Source of the DNA: Candidatus Levyibacteriota bacterium
GTDB taxonomy: Bacteria > Patescibacteriota > Microgenomatia > Levybacterales > UBA12049
Direction of reading: 5' to 3'
Assembly (NCBI GenBank): GCA_013816255.1
Contig: JACDET010000011.1
Span: forward strand, 1 to 41,875
DNA: 41,875 bases
The position numbers and the translations under genes were made by a program. Under the pieces are notes generated by a model. The model was not told the DNA's origin. It saw nothing but the letters and a program-made list of their open reading frames with translations, and did no database searches. Shown one piece after another: positions 1 to 8,894 of this stretch (position 1 is the first letter of the stretch; each line of letters begins with the position of its first letter).

Positions 1-106
1 GGATATACGTTATTGTTTCAGCTAATTGCTTTTCAAACTTTTTGATTTCATTATCGTTGAGTGGGAGACTGGCTAACTTTGCTGTGTGTTTTACGTCAAG
101 TTTCAT
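1..106 (-). CDS. gatC: Asp/Glu-tRNA amidotransferase subunit C, N-terminal part (truncated by window edge)
   Basis: Reverse strand from CAT at 104-106 reads MKLDVKHTAKLASLPLNDNEIKKFEKQLAETITYI, a typical GatC N-terminus; too short for the ORF track. Confidence 0.8.
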   Translation of the reverse strand, partial: MKLDVKHTAKLASLPLNDNEIKKFEKQLAETITYI

Positions 107-120
107 AATTAATGATTGGA

Positions 121-146
121 GATCCTGAAATGAATTCAGGATGACA
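121..146. repeat. REP-like palindrome (GATCCTGAA-ATGA-ATTCAGGATGACA)
   Basis: Stem ATCCTGAA/TTCAGGAT (122-129/135-142); same family as the elements near 8650, 11672 and 12071. Confidence 0.8.
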
Positions 147-156
147 ATGGTTGTTA

Positions 157-957
157 TTATACCCTAATTCCTAGCCTCTGTGCAATTGCGGACTTGGCTT
201 TTTCTTCAAGAGAATCATCAAGCGTTGCGAGGTGTATCTTCTTTTTATATTTTACTTCTAATGCTTTTTGGATAAGATAGTCCGCAATAATAGGATTTTT
301 TGGGAGAAGGGGACCGTGGAGATAGCAGCCAATGGCATTTTTATATATGACCCCTTCAGTCAAATCAATCCCATTATTCCCAAAGCCTTTGAGTACTTTT
401 GCAAACGCTTTGGCGTTCTTTCCAAGAAAAGTCCGGCCACCGTGATTCTCAAAACCAACAATAATATTGTTCGAGCGAAGTCGAGAACTTCTCGATTCGT
501 CGCCTTGCTCCTCACTCGAAGAATAACCTTGCGCAACCAAGTTACCAATCAGTCTGTCATCTTTTGGTCCCGGATGTTTAGTGTGCATGTCGAAGATGCC
601 AAGTCCTTCGATTCTTCGGCCTTCAGCCGTTTCATAATACTTTCCCATAAGTTGCGGGGCCCCGCAAACGAAGAGCGCTGGAACATCTTCTTCAATTAAA
701 TCCTGAATAATTTTCTTTTTAGAACGCAGATTTTCCATGACAATTTCTTGCTCCCGGTCCTGTGCACCGCCACCAAAAAGCAAGTCAATTGACTGAAGTT
801 CTTTGTCACTGGTTGACTGATCAATCGGTAAAATCTCAACTTTGATCCCACGCCATTCACAACGTTTTTGCAGTACCATTACATTGCCCTTATCCCCATA
901 TGTACTCATAAGTTGGGGGTAGAGCCAGCCTATTTTTAACGAATAATTAATTTTCAT
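157..957 (-). CDS. gatD: Lipid II isoglutaminyl synthase glutaminase subunit (CobB/CobQ-like GATase)
   Basis: LYPQLMSTYGDKGNVMVL start, FVCGAPQLMGKYY nucleophile motif, GFENHGGRT, GCYLHGPLLPKNP; same gene string as murT. Confidence 0.88.
   Translation of the reverse strand: MKINYSLKIGWLYPQLMSTYGDKGNVMVLQKRCEWRGIKVEILPIDQSTSDKELQSIDLLFGGGAQDREQEIVMENLRSKKKIIQDLIEEDVPALFVCGAPQLMGKYYETAEGRRIEGLGIFDMHTKHPGPKDDRLIGNLVAQGYSSSEEQGDESRSSRLRSNNIIVGFENHGGRTFLGKNAKAFAKVLKGFGNNGIDLTEGVIYKNAIGCYLHGPLLPKNPIIADYLIQKALEVKYKKKIHLATLDDSLEEKAKSAIAQRLGIRV
470..520. repeat. 51-bp palindromic in-frame insert within gatD
   Basis: Outer arms TTCGAGCGA/TCACTCGAA (one G-T wobble), inner perfect TCGAGAA-C-TTCTCGA (481-495); encodes the low-complexity SSSEEQGDESRSSRLRS stretch. 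Confidence 0.65.
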
Positions 958-1597
958 CGTTACTCCGTTTCTTATAGTCCTCCTGGATATGTTTGGGAAG
1001 TTTATGAATCAAGTTCGCTTCAGTGATTTTCTTTCGGGACATTTCTTCAAGTTCGTCTCGCAAATCTTTGATAAATGGTTCAAATTGATGAAACTGCATT
1101 TTATAACCACCATGAAAGTCAAAGTCGTTTTGATCCCATTTTTCAGGTCCGAAAATATTGTGCTGGAGAGGTGCTTCAAATTTATCAATTGCTTGAGCAA
1201 CTTTTGATTCATCAGTTTCCCTTGCCTCATATTCTTCTATGAGTGCTAAAAATTCATTTCTAGTGTTCTCAGGAAGTGGTGTAAATAATTCATCAATCGC
1301 AGCTTTTTCTCTCTCTTGTTTTCCTACTCTAGCTTTCGTATCAAATGCTGGGATGTCACCTGTAATTGCTTCAGCCAAATCATGAAGTATGAGCATTTTC
1401 AGAACTTTCAGTTGATCAACTTTAAGACTAATATGCTCGAATAATGTCATTGCAATCAGGCAAAGCATCCACGAATGTTCAGCAGAACTTTCCGTTCGGT
1501 CAGTATTGCTTGTATACGAATGCCTAATAATTGTTTTGAGCTTTTCGGCACCAATATAAAAGGCAAATAAGTTGGCTATAAGTTCTTTATTTTTCAT
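947..1597 (-). CDS. HD-domain hydrolase (YfbR/HDDC2-like 5'-deoxynucleotidase family)
   Basis: AEHSWMLCLIAM...LILHDLAEAITGDIPAFD HD signature. Confidence 0.8.
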   Translation of the reverse strand: MKNKELIANLFAFYIGAEKLKTIIRHSYTSNTDRTESSAEHSWMLCLIAMTLFEHISLKVDQLKVLKMLILHDLAEAITGDIPAFDTKARVGKQEREKAAIDELFTPLPENTRNEFLALIEEYEARETDESKVAQAIDKFEAPLQHNIFGPEKWDQNDFDFHGGYKMQFHQFEPFIKDLRDELEEMSRKKITEANLIHKLPKHIQEDYKKRSNDEN

Positions 1598-2138
1598 TAT
1601 CTTGTAAAAATTTTTCGAGCTTCATTAACGCTTTTTTCCTCATAGATGTTTTGCCTTGATCTTCGAGATTCATTTGCCCCCATGTTATATGATAACCTTC
1701 TGGGATAAAGATCGGTGTCCATCCAAAATCGTTTGTTCCCATTGGCTGCTCGGCTATTGTTCCTTTTGCTTCGCCATAAAAAAGATGTAATTCTTTACCA
1801 TCGTATAAGCCGTAGGTTACTGACGCTGTAGCACTTTTGTCCTTGTATGTATGAAGTAAACGACATAAGCCCTCATTTCCAATCTCTTCAAGAAACCATT
1901 TGACCAATGGACCTGGCAATTTGCCCAATGCATGAAAGGTGAGTGATACATCTTCGATTAGAACAGGCTTCTTAATGATTCTAAACGCTTCTTTGGCTTT
2001 ATGTTCAACAATTGTATTTACATCTAGAGACTGAATTTCAGATAAATCTAATTCAACGTGCGTGACTGGAACGTTACAATACTTGTAAAAAGATTGCAGT
2101 TTATGTTTATTACCAGTTATAAATGTTAGCTCTGTCAT
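1587..2138 (-). CDS. Ham1/RdgB-type non-canonical purine NTP pyrophosphatase
   Basis: FITGNKHKLQSF start, VLIEDVSLTFHALGKLPGPLVKWFL. Confidence 0.85.
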   Translation of the reverse strand: MTELTFITGNKHKLQSFYKYCNVPVTHVELDLSEIQSLDVNTIVEHKAKEAFRIIKKPVLIEDVSLTFHALGKLPGPLVKWFLEEIGNEGLCRLLHTYKDKSATASVTYGLYDGKELHLFYGEAKGTIAEQPMGTNDFGWTPIFIPEGYHITWGQMNLEDQGKTSMRKKALMKLEKFLQDNEK

Positions 2139-3436
2139 AATATTTTCTTTCCTGTAAGAATTTTTCTTGCGTCAAGCATAGCAGAGTAGGTTGGGAGGAT
2201 AAAGAACGTCGCGTCTTTTTCTGTAAGCGTTATGCCGGTATTTATAGCTTCATCTAAATTCTCAAATGTCTTTATGTTCTTATAATTTTCGTATTTTATC
2301 CGTAAAGCCATATCATAGACTCTGTCACCGGCTACCAAGATATGTTTGAACTTTTCAATTCCCGAAAGATCGGTATCCCAAATCCATGAAACGTCCTTTC
2401 CGTCTGGGATCCTATCATTGAGAACGATAAGCAGGGTTGATGCATGTAACTCTTTAATCGTCGCAAATGATTGATTAAAACTCGTCGGGTTTTTTGATAA
2501 AAAGAGTTGTACGTTTTTATTTCGATATCTAATTACTTCTTGTCTACCAAAAACTGGTGTGAACCCTTTAAAGGCACCTGCAATAGCTTTTTCTTTCATA
2601 CCTATTTCCCGAAGAACCAAGATTGCCGCATGCGTATTATATTTATTGTACATGCCTGAAAGTGGATACTCAAAGAAGCTATCTTGATCAATCTTCGGAC
2701 GCTTCAGTCCACATGATGTACATTCCCATTTCCCGAGGTGTGAGAAGAATATCGTATCGAAAACTAATTGTGTACCGCAATTTGGACAAGAGGTTGCATC
2801 AGCTGCTTGCTGAACTATGTTTGAATGTTTGTTATCTAATCCAAAATAAAGATTATTCTGAACCGCATCACCCGCATCCCGACCTTCTCCCAAACCTAAA
2901 TATGCAATTTGCGGATCATCAGCATTGAGTATGAGCGTTGTTGAGCTCGGTAATAGTGAAAGTGCTTCTTTCCATTTTTTGACAATCGTATTGATTTCGC
3001 CATATCGATCTAACTGATCACGGAACAAGTTTAATAGTATTAGGTAGTCAGGTGTGACTTGCTTGAGAACTTGTGGTAAAGCATTCTCATCAACTTCAAA
3101 TATAGCGAACTCCTGTGTCAGTTTGCCTGAATGATTGGTATTGAGTATCAATGTTGAGGCAACACCATTGAGGAGGTTTGCTCCTGAATCGTTTTGTAAT
3201 ACTTTGTAGCCATTCTTTGTGAGTGCTGTCGCGATCAGTGATGACGTAGTCGTTTTACCATTGGTTCCGGCAACAATAATAACTTTCATCTTGGAATCTT
3301 TGAGGAATTCTTTGATAAAATTCTTGTTGCCTTTGAGTGCAATATGTCCAGGCCATGTTGAGCCATTACCTCGGTTTAGCTTTTTACTTATTTGTGAAAT
3401 TGTTTTACCTACTTGAATAAGGATTGGATTTACCAT
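2135..3436 (-). CDS. murT: Mur ligase family protein, lipid II isoglutaminyl synthase subunit MurT
   Basis: VAGTNGKTTTSSLIA P-loop, CPNCGTQL...CTSCG zinc ribbon, DUF1727-like C-terminus. Confidence 0.9.
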   Translation of the reverse strand: MVNPILIQVGKTISQISKKLNRGNGSTWPGHIALKGNKNFIKEFLKDSKMKVIIVAGTNGKTTTSSLIATALTKNGYKVLQNDSGANLLNGVASTLILNTNHSGKLTQEFAIFEVDENALPQVLKQVTPDYLILLNLFRDQLDRYGEINTIVKKWKEALSLLPSSTTLILNADDPQIAYLGLGEGRDAGDAVQNNLYFGLDNKHSNIVQQAADATSCPNCGTQLVFDTIFFSHLGKWECTSCGLKRPKIDQDSFFEYPLSGMYNKYNTHAAILVLREIGMKEKAIAGAFKGFTPVFGRQEVIRYRNKNVQLFLSKNPTSFNQSFATIKELHASTLLIVLNDRIPDGKDVSWIWDTDLSGIEKFKHILVAGDRVYDMALRIKYENYKNIKTFENLDEAINTGITLTEKDATFFILPTYSAMLDARKILTGKKIL

Positions 3437-3456
3437 TACAGATTATTATATAGTAT

Positions 3457-3481
3457 TGTCATTCCTGCGTAGGCAGGAATC
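3457..3481. repeat. REP-like palindrome (TGTCATTCCTGC-GTAG-GCAGGAATC)
   Basis: Perfect stem ATTCCTGC/GCAGGAAT, 4-nt loop. Confidence 0.8.
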
Positions 3482-3494
3482 TATTTTTCATGAA

Positions 3495-4391
3495 TTACAT
3501 TGATCGAAGTATTTTTATCCGCTCTTGCGCAGATGGGTGCGTACTGAACAGACCAGAAAGCCAGCCTGCAAATCCTTTGCCTTTGAATGGATTCACGATA
3601 AAAAGGTGAGCTGTGGCATTGGTGGCTGTTTTTAATGGTCTTGGATCAGATGAAATCTTTTCCAAAGCACTAGCCAAACCTTCAGGATATCTCGTCAATA
3701 GCGCACCAGATGCGTCAGCAAGAAATTCTCTTTTTCGGGAAATAGCAAGCTGAATAAGGCTTGCGACAATTGGGGCAAGGATAGCAAGTGCGATCGCTAC
3801 CACAAAAAATATAAGTTGGGCGCGGGCATCTCTATCACGGTTCCCGAGACCGTTCCAAAAAACATGCCGTAGAAATATATCTGTGATCAATGCAATAAAG
3901 CCTACAAGGACAGCTGTAATTGCAAGCAGTCTTGTATCGTAGTTTCTGACGTGGGAAAGTTCATGTGCCAAAACTCCTTCAAGTTCTGATTTGTTGAGAC
4001 GTTCTAAGATGCCAGTGGTTACGGCTACTGCTGCATGTTTTGGATCTCGTCCAGTTGCAAATGCGTTGGGGGATGGGTCTTCCATGATATACACTTTAGG
4101 CATTGGGACACCTCCTGCAATTGATAAATTCTCTACAATATGAAAAAGTTGGGGATGGTCTTTCACTTCAATTTGTTTTGCTCCTGACGCAGCCAAAACC
4201 ATTTTGTCAGAGTAGTAATAACTAAAGAAGCTATACACGATTGAAAAAATAAAAATGACCACACCAAGTCCCGGCCCGTATCCAGTGGCACGTCCTATGA
4301 CATACGCCACGGTTCCTGCAAAAATAATGAAGAGAAAGAGGATTAGGTAACTCTTCCAGATGTTGGCTGAAATGGCTGAATAAATATTCAT
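3495..4391 (-). CDS. htpX: Membrane zinc metalloprotease HtpX (M48)
   Basis: AHELSHVRNYD HExxH motif, TM segments, DPSPNAFATGRDP. Confidence 0.92.
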   Translation of the reverse strand: MNIYSAISANIWKSYLILFLFIIFAGTVAYVIGRATGYGPGLGVVIFIFSIVYSFFSYYYSDKMVLAASGAKQIEVKDHPQLFHIVENLSIAGGVPMPKVYIMEDPSPNAFATGRDPKHAAVAVTTGILERLNKSELEGVLAHELSHVRNYDTRLLAITAVLVGFIALITDIFLRHVFWNGLGNRDRDARAQLIFFVVAIALAILAPIVASLIQLAISRKREFLADASGALLTRYPEGLASALEKISSDPRPLKTATNATAHLFIVNPFKGKGFAGWLSGLFSTHPSAQERIKILRSM

Positions 4392-4426
4392 AAATTAAAT
4401 TTGAAGCACGAAATTTGAAATATGTT

Positions 4427-4504
4427 CAGAATACTCAGAGAACTCTGAAGATCGGAAAATCAGACTTTCTGAGATTCAGACTTTCAGATACGCTGAGTAT
4501 TCTG
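4427..4504. repeat. Long intercistronic inverted repeat between lemA and htpX
   Basis: CAGAATACTCAG (4427-4438) vs CTGAGTATTCTG (4493-4504), perfect 12 bp; nested TCAGAG-AA-CTCTGA; neighbouring CGAAATATTTCG (4512-4523). Confidence 0.7.
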
Positions 4505-4538
4505 AGTTTCCCGAAATATTTCGATATTCGGATTTGCA

Positions 4539-5090
4539 TTAAAATTCAACCTTGACCGGTTTTTTATCTGCTTCATCAGCGGCGAAAAATTCTGCTTCTT
4601 TGAAGTGGAACATGTTCGCGATAATTGAATTCGGGAAAAGCTGTATCTTTGTATTGTAATCAAGAACATTACTGTTCATAAATTGTCTTGAGTACGCTAC
4701 TTTATTTTCAGTATCAGAAAGTTCTTCCTGAAGACTTTGAAAATTTTGGCTTGCTTTCAAATCGGGATATGCTTCAGATACTGCAAAAAGTGATTTCAAC
4801 GTATCAGAGAGCATATTGTTTGCTGCAGCCTTTTCTTGTACTGAGCCAGCTTGCATCAGGTCGGCGCGTGCTCTCGTAACGTTTTCGAGAACTCCTTTTT
4901 CGTGTTTGGCGTACCCTTTTACTGTCTCAACCAAATTTGGAATAAGATCAGTTCGTCGTTTTAATTGCACATCGATCTGTGATAATGCTTCAGCAATTCG
5001 CATTCTTGCGGCAACAAGCGTATTGTACACAAACCATGCGTAGACAAGAAAAGCTACAATGACACCGATAATTATAATTGTTGCATTCAT
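4539..5090 (-). CDS. lemA: LemA family protein
   Basis: N-terminal [41 protein letters not shown]; strong SD GGGAGGTGATT 5 nt before ATG. Confidence 0.92.
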   Translation of the reverse strand: MNATIIIIGVIVAFLVYAWFVYNTLVAARMRIAEALSQIDVQLKRRTDLIPNLVETVKGYAKHEKGVLENVTRARADLMQAGSVQEKAAANNMLSDTLKSLFAVSEAYPDLKASQNFQSLQEELSDTENKVAYSRQFMNSNVLDYNTKIQLFPNSIIANMFHFKEAEFFAADEADKKPVKVEF

Positions 5091-5149
5091 ATGTTAATCA
5101 CCTCCCTTCGCCCCGCGTAGCTTTAGCATAGTGGGGTTTAATTCCTTAA

Positions 5150-6919
5150 TCATTTTTCAAACCAATCTTTAAGTTCATTATAAGGTAATGCGTTGAGAAT
5201 GTCATTAGGCGTCGCCCAGCCACGTCTAGCGACACTGACACCATATTCCATAAGATCCATTTGATTTATGGCATGACTATCTGTGTCAATAAAAAGTTTG
5301 ATACCTTTTTTAATTGCTTCCCGCACAATGATGTCAGGCAAATCTAATCTTTGTGGTGCAGCATTAATCTCAAGCGCTTTATTATGTTTCAAGCAATAAT
5401 CAAAAATCTGATCCCAATGTAATTCATATGCTGGACGTTGGTTCAATAGTCTTCCAGTCGGATGCGCAAGTATCTTCGCCTTGGGATGAGAAAGACCTTT
5501 GAGCACGCGCTGCGTCATTGCATCACTATCCATATCAAAAGCACTGTGCACAGAGACGATTGATCCATCAAGTAACTGTAATGCATCGTCCTCAATAGCC
5601 AATGAACCGTTCGGAAGAATATCAGTTTCGAGTAAAGAAAATACCCGTATAGTATTTTTATACTTTACGTTTAATTTATCGATAAAATCTTTACGTTTGG
5701 AGAGAATATCAAAAACCTGTTTCTGCGTGTGTTTTGAGATACTTGGATTGTGTTCTGAAAATCCGAGGTATGTATACCCAAGCTCCAAAGCCCGTGCAAT
5801 CATCTCATCCATGGAATTCAGCCCCATGTCATGACTTGGTTCAATTGGATAGCTTGAGTGTAAATGAAAATCTCCTTTCATGTCTTTTATTTCAAGAAGC
5901 GTTGGTAAGGTATTTTTCAGAGCTAATTCTATCTCTCCAGTATTTTCGCGCATTTCTGGTGGCACCCACTGTAATCCGAGTACCGCATAAAATGATTCTT
6001 CAGTTTCATAGAGTGTATAAGGATCATCAGTGTCTCTCTTACGGATACCGTAATCTGACAGCGAGAGGCCTTTTGAGAGTGCATATTCACGTAAATGAAC
6101 ATTATGAGCTTTACTTCCGGTAAAGTGTTGCAGAAGAGCTCCAAAACCTTTTGGGGACTCAACCATAAGATCAATTTGTTTACCCGAAGAAACGATAATA
6201 GATGATGTACGTTCTCCGCGTTCAATGATGCGTTCTTTGTGCGGATATGCCGTAAAGTGATCGAGTACTGCTTTTGGATCATTTGTCGCTACGGCGATAT
6301 CGATATCTCCGACAGTTTCACGTCTTCTTCTCAAACTCCCAAGTGTTGATGCTCGTATAACGGCCGGGGATTCTTCAAGGTACGCAATCATTTTACGTGC
6401 AAGTTCCATTGCATAGGGAAGTACCATGCGAGCGGTTTTTGTTTTGCCTCGACCATATTCTTCAATCGCACGGAGAATATCTGCTTGGGATTTCTCGCCA
6501 AATCCAGGCAATGTTGCAATCTTTCCTTCTTTTGCAATTTTCACTACATCCGCAATCACCGTTGCTGGGTCCTGCAGATCAAACTCACTTACTAACCGGA
6601 AAGCCTTTTTGGGACCAAAGCTTGGCACATCCAAAAGAGGAAAGACACTTGCTGGAACACTACTCAGTACTTCTTCAAAATGTGCAACTTTGCCAGTACT
6701 TAATAGTTCTTCAAGACGTCCTTGGATCGTAGGACCGACTCCAGGAATGCCTGAAAGCTTGCCATCCTTATAAAGTTCCCGCAGTTCAGTCGGGGAATGC
6801 TCTATTGATTCTGCAGCTTTATCATACGCGATAATCTGAAAGCGGTATTTTTTCTCATCCTGAATACTATATGCTGAGGCTACATTTTTGAGGATTTTGC
6901 TAATCTCAAGGTTTGTCAT
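5150..6919 (-). CDS. polX: DNA polymerase/3'-5' exonuclease PolX (pol beta + PHP)
   Basis: HhH motifs, GSLRRRRETVGDIDIAV nucleotidyltransferase motif, GDFHLHSSY PHP motif. Confidence 0.92.
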   Translation of the reverse strand: MTNLEISKILKNVASAYSIQDEKKYRFQIIAYDKAAESIEHSPTELRELYKDGKLSGIPGVGPTIQGRLEELLSTGKVAHFEEVLSSVPASVFPLLDVPSFGPKKAFRLVSEFDLQDPATVIADVVKIAKEGKIATLPGFGEKSQADILRAIEEYGRGKTKTARMVLPYAMELARKMIAYLEESPAVIRASTLGSLRRRRETVGDIDIAVATNDPKAVLDHFTAYPHKERIIERGERTSSIIVSSGKQIDLMVESPKGFGALLQHFTGSKAHNVHLREYALSKGLSLSDYGIRKRDTDDPYTLYETEESFYAVLGLQWVPPEMRENTGEIELALKNTLPTLLEIKDMKGDFHLHSSYPIEPSHDMGLNSMDEMIARALELGYTYLGFSEHNPSISKHTQKQVFDILSKRKDFIDKLNVKYKNTIRVFSLLETDILPNGSLAIEDDALQLLDGSIVSVHSAFDMDSDAMTQRVLKGLSHPKAKILAHPTGRLLNQRPAYELHWDQIFDYCLKHNKALEINAAPQRLDLPDIIVREAIKKGIKLFIDTDSHAINQMDLMEYGVSVARRGWATPNDILNALPYNELKDWFEK

Positions 6920-6975
6920 ATGTTTGTACGCGCACTGGTTATGCGGTAACTTATTAAACTGAGTTTAGCAGAGGA

Positions 6976-7004
6976 TTGACGAGGGTGCAAGATTACGGTA
7001 AAAT
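6976..7004 (+). promoter_or_regulatory. sigma70-type promoter for tRNA-Asp
   Basis: TTGACG - 17 nt - TAAAAT. Confidence 0.65.
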
Positions 7005-7086
7005 ACAATCAACTTAGAATAGAAAATCAAGAACAAAAATAGTTCTTAGTTCAACGTTCTTCGTTCTCAGTTTGGCATAGCCAAAT

Positions 7087-7163
7087 GGGGTGATAGCTCA
7101 GTTGGTTAGAGCGCTTCCCTGTCACGGAAGAGGTCGCGGGTTCGAGTCCCGTTCATCCCGCCA
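7087..7163 (+). tRNA. tRNA-Asp (GTC), CCA encoded
   Basis: Acceptor GGGGTGA/TCATCCC, anticodon loop CTGTCAC, T-loop TTCGAGT, 3' GCCA. Confidence 0.95.
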
Positions 7164-7384
7164 CATTCATCTCGCGTGGCTCGTGAATGTGGCAGGCCAC
7201 GTTATTTTCACTCATCTTCATTTACTCTTCTCAAGTTACTATACAGATTGCAAGAATGAACTGTGGCCCGCCACGTTCAGCTCGCGTTGCTCATAAACGT
7301 GGCAGGCTACGTAATTTACCTCAAATATTATTATTCCCAAAGTTGCTAAATTAGTTGCGAGAATGAACTGTGGCCCGCTACAAT
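7157..7384. repeat. Imperfect tandem repeat starting in the tRNA-Asp 3' end (units 7157-7266, 7267-7373, partial 7374-7384)
   Basis: Each unit starts CCCGC(C/T)AC; units 1 and 2 end GAATGAACTGTGG; units share a terminal hairpin with one compensatory pair change. Confidence 0.8.
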
Positions 7385-7390
7385 AGAAGT

Positions 7391-7642
7391 ATGTATTATA
7401 TGTATATACTTAGGAGTTTGAAAAATAAGAAATTATACATAGGCCAATCGCCTGATATAAAAGCAAGAATAGCCTCTCATAATAATGGTGAAAACAAAGC
7501 TACAAAGCCAAACATCCCTTACGAGTTAATATTTTATTCAGGATTTAAAAGTGAAAAAGATGCAATAACTTGTGAGAAATACTTTAAAACTACTGCAGGA
7601 TGGAAAAGATTGCATAGAATGCTAGAAGACACGCTCAAGTAG
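7391..7642 (+). CDS. Stand-alone GIY-YIG nuclease-like protein (UPF0213-like)
   Basis: MYYMYILRSLKNKKLYIGQSPDIKARIASHNNG...CEKYFKT; ATG at 7391 preferred over the upstream alternative start because TACAAT lies at 7379-7384. Confidence 0.85.
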   Translation: MYYMYILRSLKNKKLYIGQSPDIKARIASHNNGENKATKPNIPYELIFYSGFKSEKDAITCEKYFKTTAGWKRLHRMLEDTLK

Positions 7643-7676
7643 CACTAGCAACTACTTACTACGAGACAATTTAATA

Positions 7677-7705
7677 TTGCAATATCACTAAAAGTGAGGT
7701 ATACT
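7677..7705 (+). promoter_or_regulatory. sigma70-type promoter for the LysM gene
   Basis: TTGCAA - 17 nt - TATACT; implies a start at 7757 rather than the ORF-track start at 7694. Confidence 0.6.
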
Positions 7706-7756
7706 CTCACGGATACCACTGTCACTAATAATTCCTGTCCCCAAATAAGAACAACT

Positions 7757-8593
7757 ATGGCTAAAAAGATAATTACAACAGAAGAAGTCCAAGCGGATGA
7801 ACCAGAGAGATCTGGAAATGGTTTTTTCGACTATCTGCGTTTTGGTGAATCATATACAAGTTTGATCCTCGGAATTGTCGTCGTTATTATTTCCACTGCA
7901 CTATTATTATCATTTTTTAATAACAGAGATGCCGTCCCTACAAATCCTGTCACACAGGAATCACAAAGTATTGCACAGATCTCACAACGGGCAATAGCAC
8001 TATCTGGTACACCTAAAGCAACAGGAACAGTGGACAGCCAAGCTGCGACAACAGGACCTGCTGCGACAAAGGCTCCAAACGTAACACCTACAGTAATGCC
8101 AACTGTCAAACCAACAGAAGCCGCGAAAGTAGCTCAAGCAACGACAGCTCCTGTAAAAGAGGAAACGAAAGTGACAACTCCGACAGCAGGTGAATATGTT
8201 GTAAAAGCTGGAGACACTCTTTGGACAATTGCTGAGAAACAATACAAAAGTGGGTATAACTGGGTTGATATCGCACGAGCAAATAATTTGTCCAATCCGG
8301 ATCAGATCAGTACAGGCAATAAACTGAAGCTTCCAAAAGTAACTGCAAAAGCGGCAACAGTTGTTGATACAAAGAAACAAGTAGCTAAAAACGATCAACA
8401 AAAAACAACAGTCGAGCCTAGTAAGATTACAGTTGATACGTATAAAGTTGTTAAAGGAGATTCACTTTGGACTGTTGCAGTCCGTGCCTATGGTGATGGA
8501 TACAAATGGGTAGATATCGCCAAAGCAAATAAATTAACAAATCCAAACGTCATTCACGTAAATAATCAACTAAAACTCCCACGCGGTAAATAA
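7757..8593 (+). CDS. Membrane-anchored protein with two LysM domains
   Basis: One TM (SLILGIVVVIISTALLLSFF), T/A/P-rich linker, two copies of YxVxxGDxLWTxAxxxYxxGYxWVDIAxANxLxNPxxI. Confidence 0.9.
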   Translation: MAKKIITTEEVQADEPERSGNGFFDYLRFGESYTSLILGIVVVIISTALLLSFFNNRDAVPTNPVTQESQSIAQISQRAIALSGTPKATGTVDSQAATTGPAATKAPNVTPTVMPTVKPTEAAKVAQATTAPVKEETKVTTPTAGEYVVKAGDTLWTIAEKQYKSGYNWVDIARANNLSNPDQISTGNKLKLPKVTAKAATVVDTKKQVAKNDQQKTTVEPSKITVDTYKVVKGDSLWTVAVRAYGDGYKWVDIAKANKLTNPNVIHVNNQLKLPRGK

Positions 8594-8649
8594 TCAGTAA
8601 ATTCCATCTAGCCAAAAGTTTTCGTATTTATTTTGTAATATATTTTAAT

Positions 8650-8720
8650 TGTCATCCTGAATTTATTTCAGGATCTCATATATTACAGTTGGGGATACTG
8701 AAACAAGTTCAGCATGACAA
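8650..8720. repeat. BIME-like pair of inverted REP palindromes
   Basis: TGTCATCCTGAATTTATTTCAGGATC (8650-8675) then GATACTGAAACAAGTTCAGCATGACAA in opposite orientation. Confidence 0.8.
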
Positions 8721-8774
8721 TAAGTTTAGCTGATGAATTTTCTCTTGGAATTTGCTATTATTGCCTTGTTAACC

Positions 8775-8845
8775 GCGGGGTTAGTACACCGGTAGTATGC
8801 TGCCTTCCCAAGGCAGAGAAGCGAGTTCGATTCTCGTACCCCGCT
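8775..8845 (+). tRNA. tRNA-Gly (CCC), CCA not encoded
   Basis: Acceptor GCGGGGT/ACCCCGC, anticodon stem CTGCC/GGCAG with loop TTCCCAA, T-loop TTCGATT. Confidence 0.93.
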
Positions 8846-8859
8846 CAAAGCTTATAGTG

Positions 8860-8888
8860 TTGATTTTTTAAACTTATTTAGGTATAAT
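8860..8888 (+). promoter_or_regulatory. sigma70-type promoter, leaderless configuration
   Basis: TTGATT - 17 nt - TATAAT, then 6 nt to ATG 8895. Confidence 0.7.
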
Positions 8889-8894
8889 TCTCCT

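Noticed and set aside
3457-3481. Rho-independent terminator for murT or htpX
   Set aside because: No T-tract follows on the coding (minus) strand; classified as REP-like.
7090-7296. 68-aa ORF overlapping tRNA-Asp
   Set aside because: Starts inside the tRNA and runs through the tandem repeat; common false ORF.
8000-8401. 133-aa Cys/Phe-rich ORF antisense to the LysM gene
   Set aside because: Artefact of the T/A/P-rich linker read on the opposite strand.
8775-8845. tRNA intron
   Set aside because: Both tRNAs fold contiguously with standard 7-nt anticodon loops.
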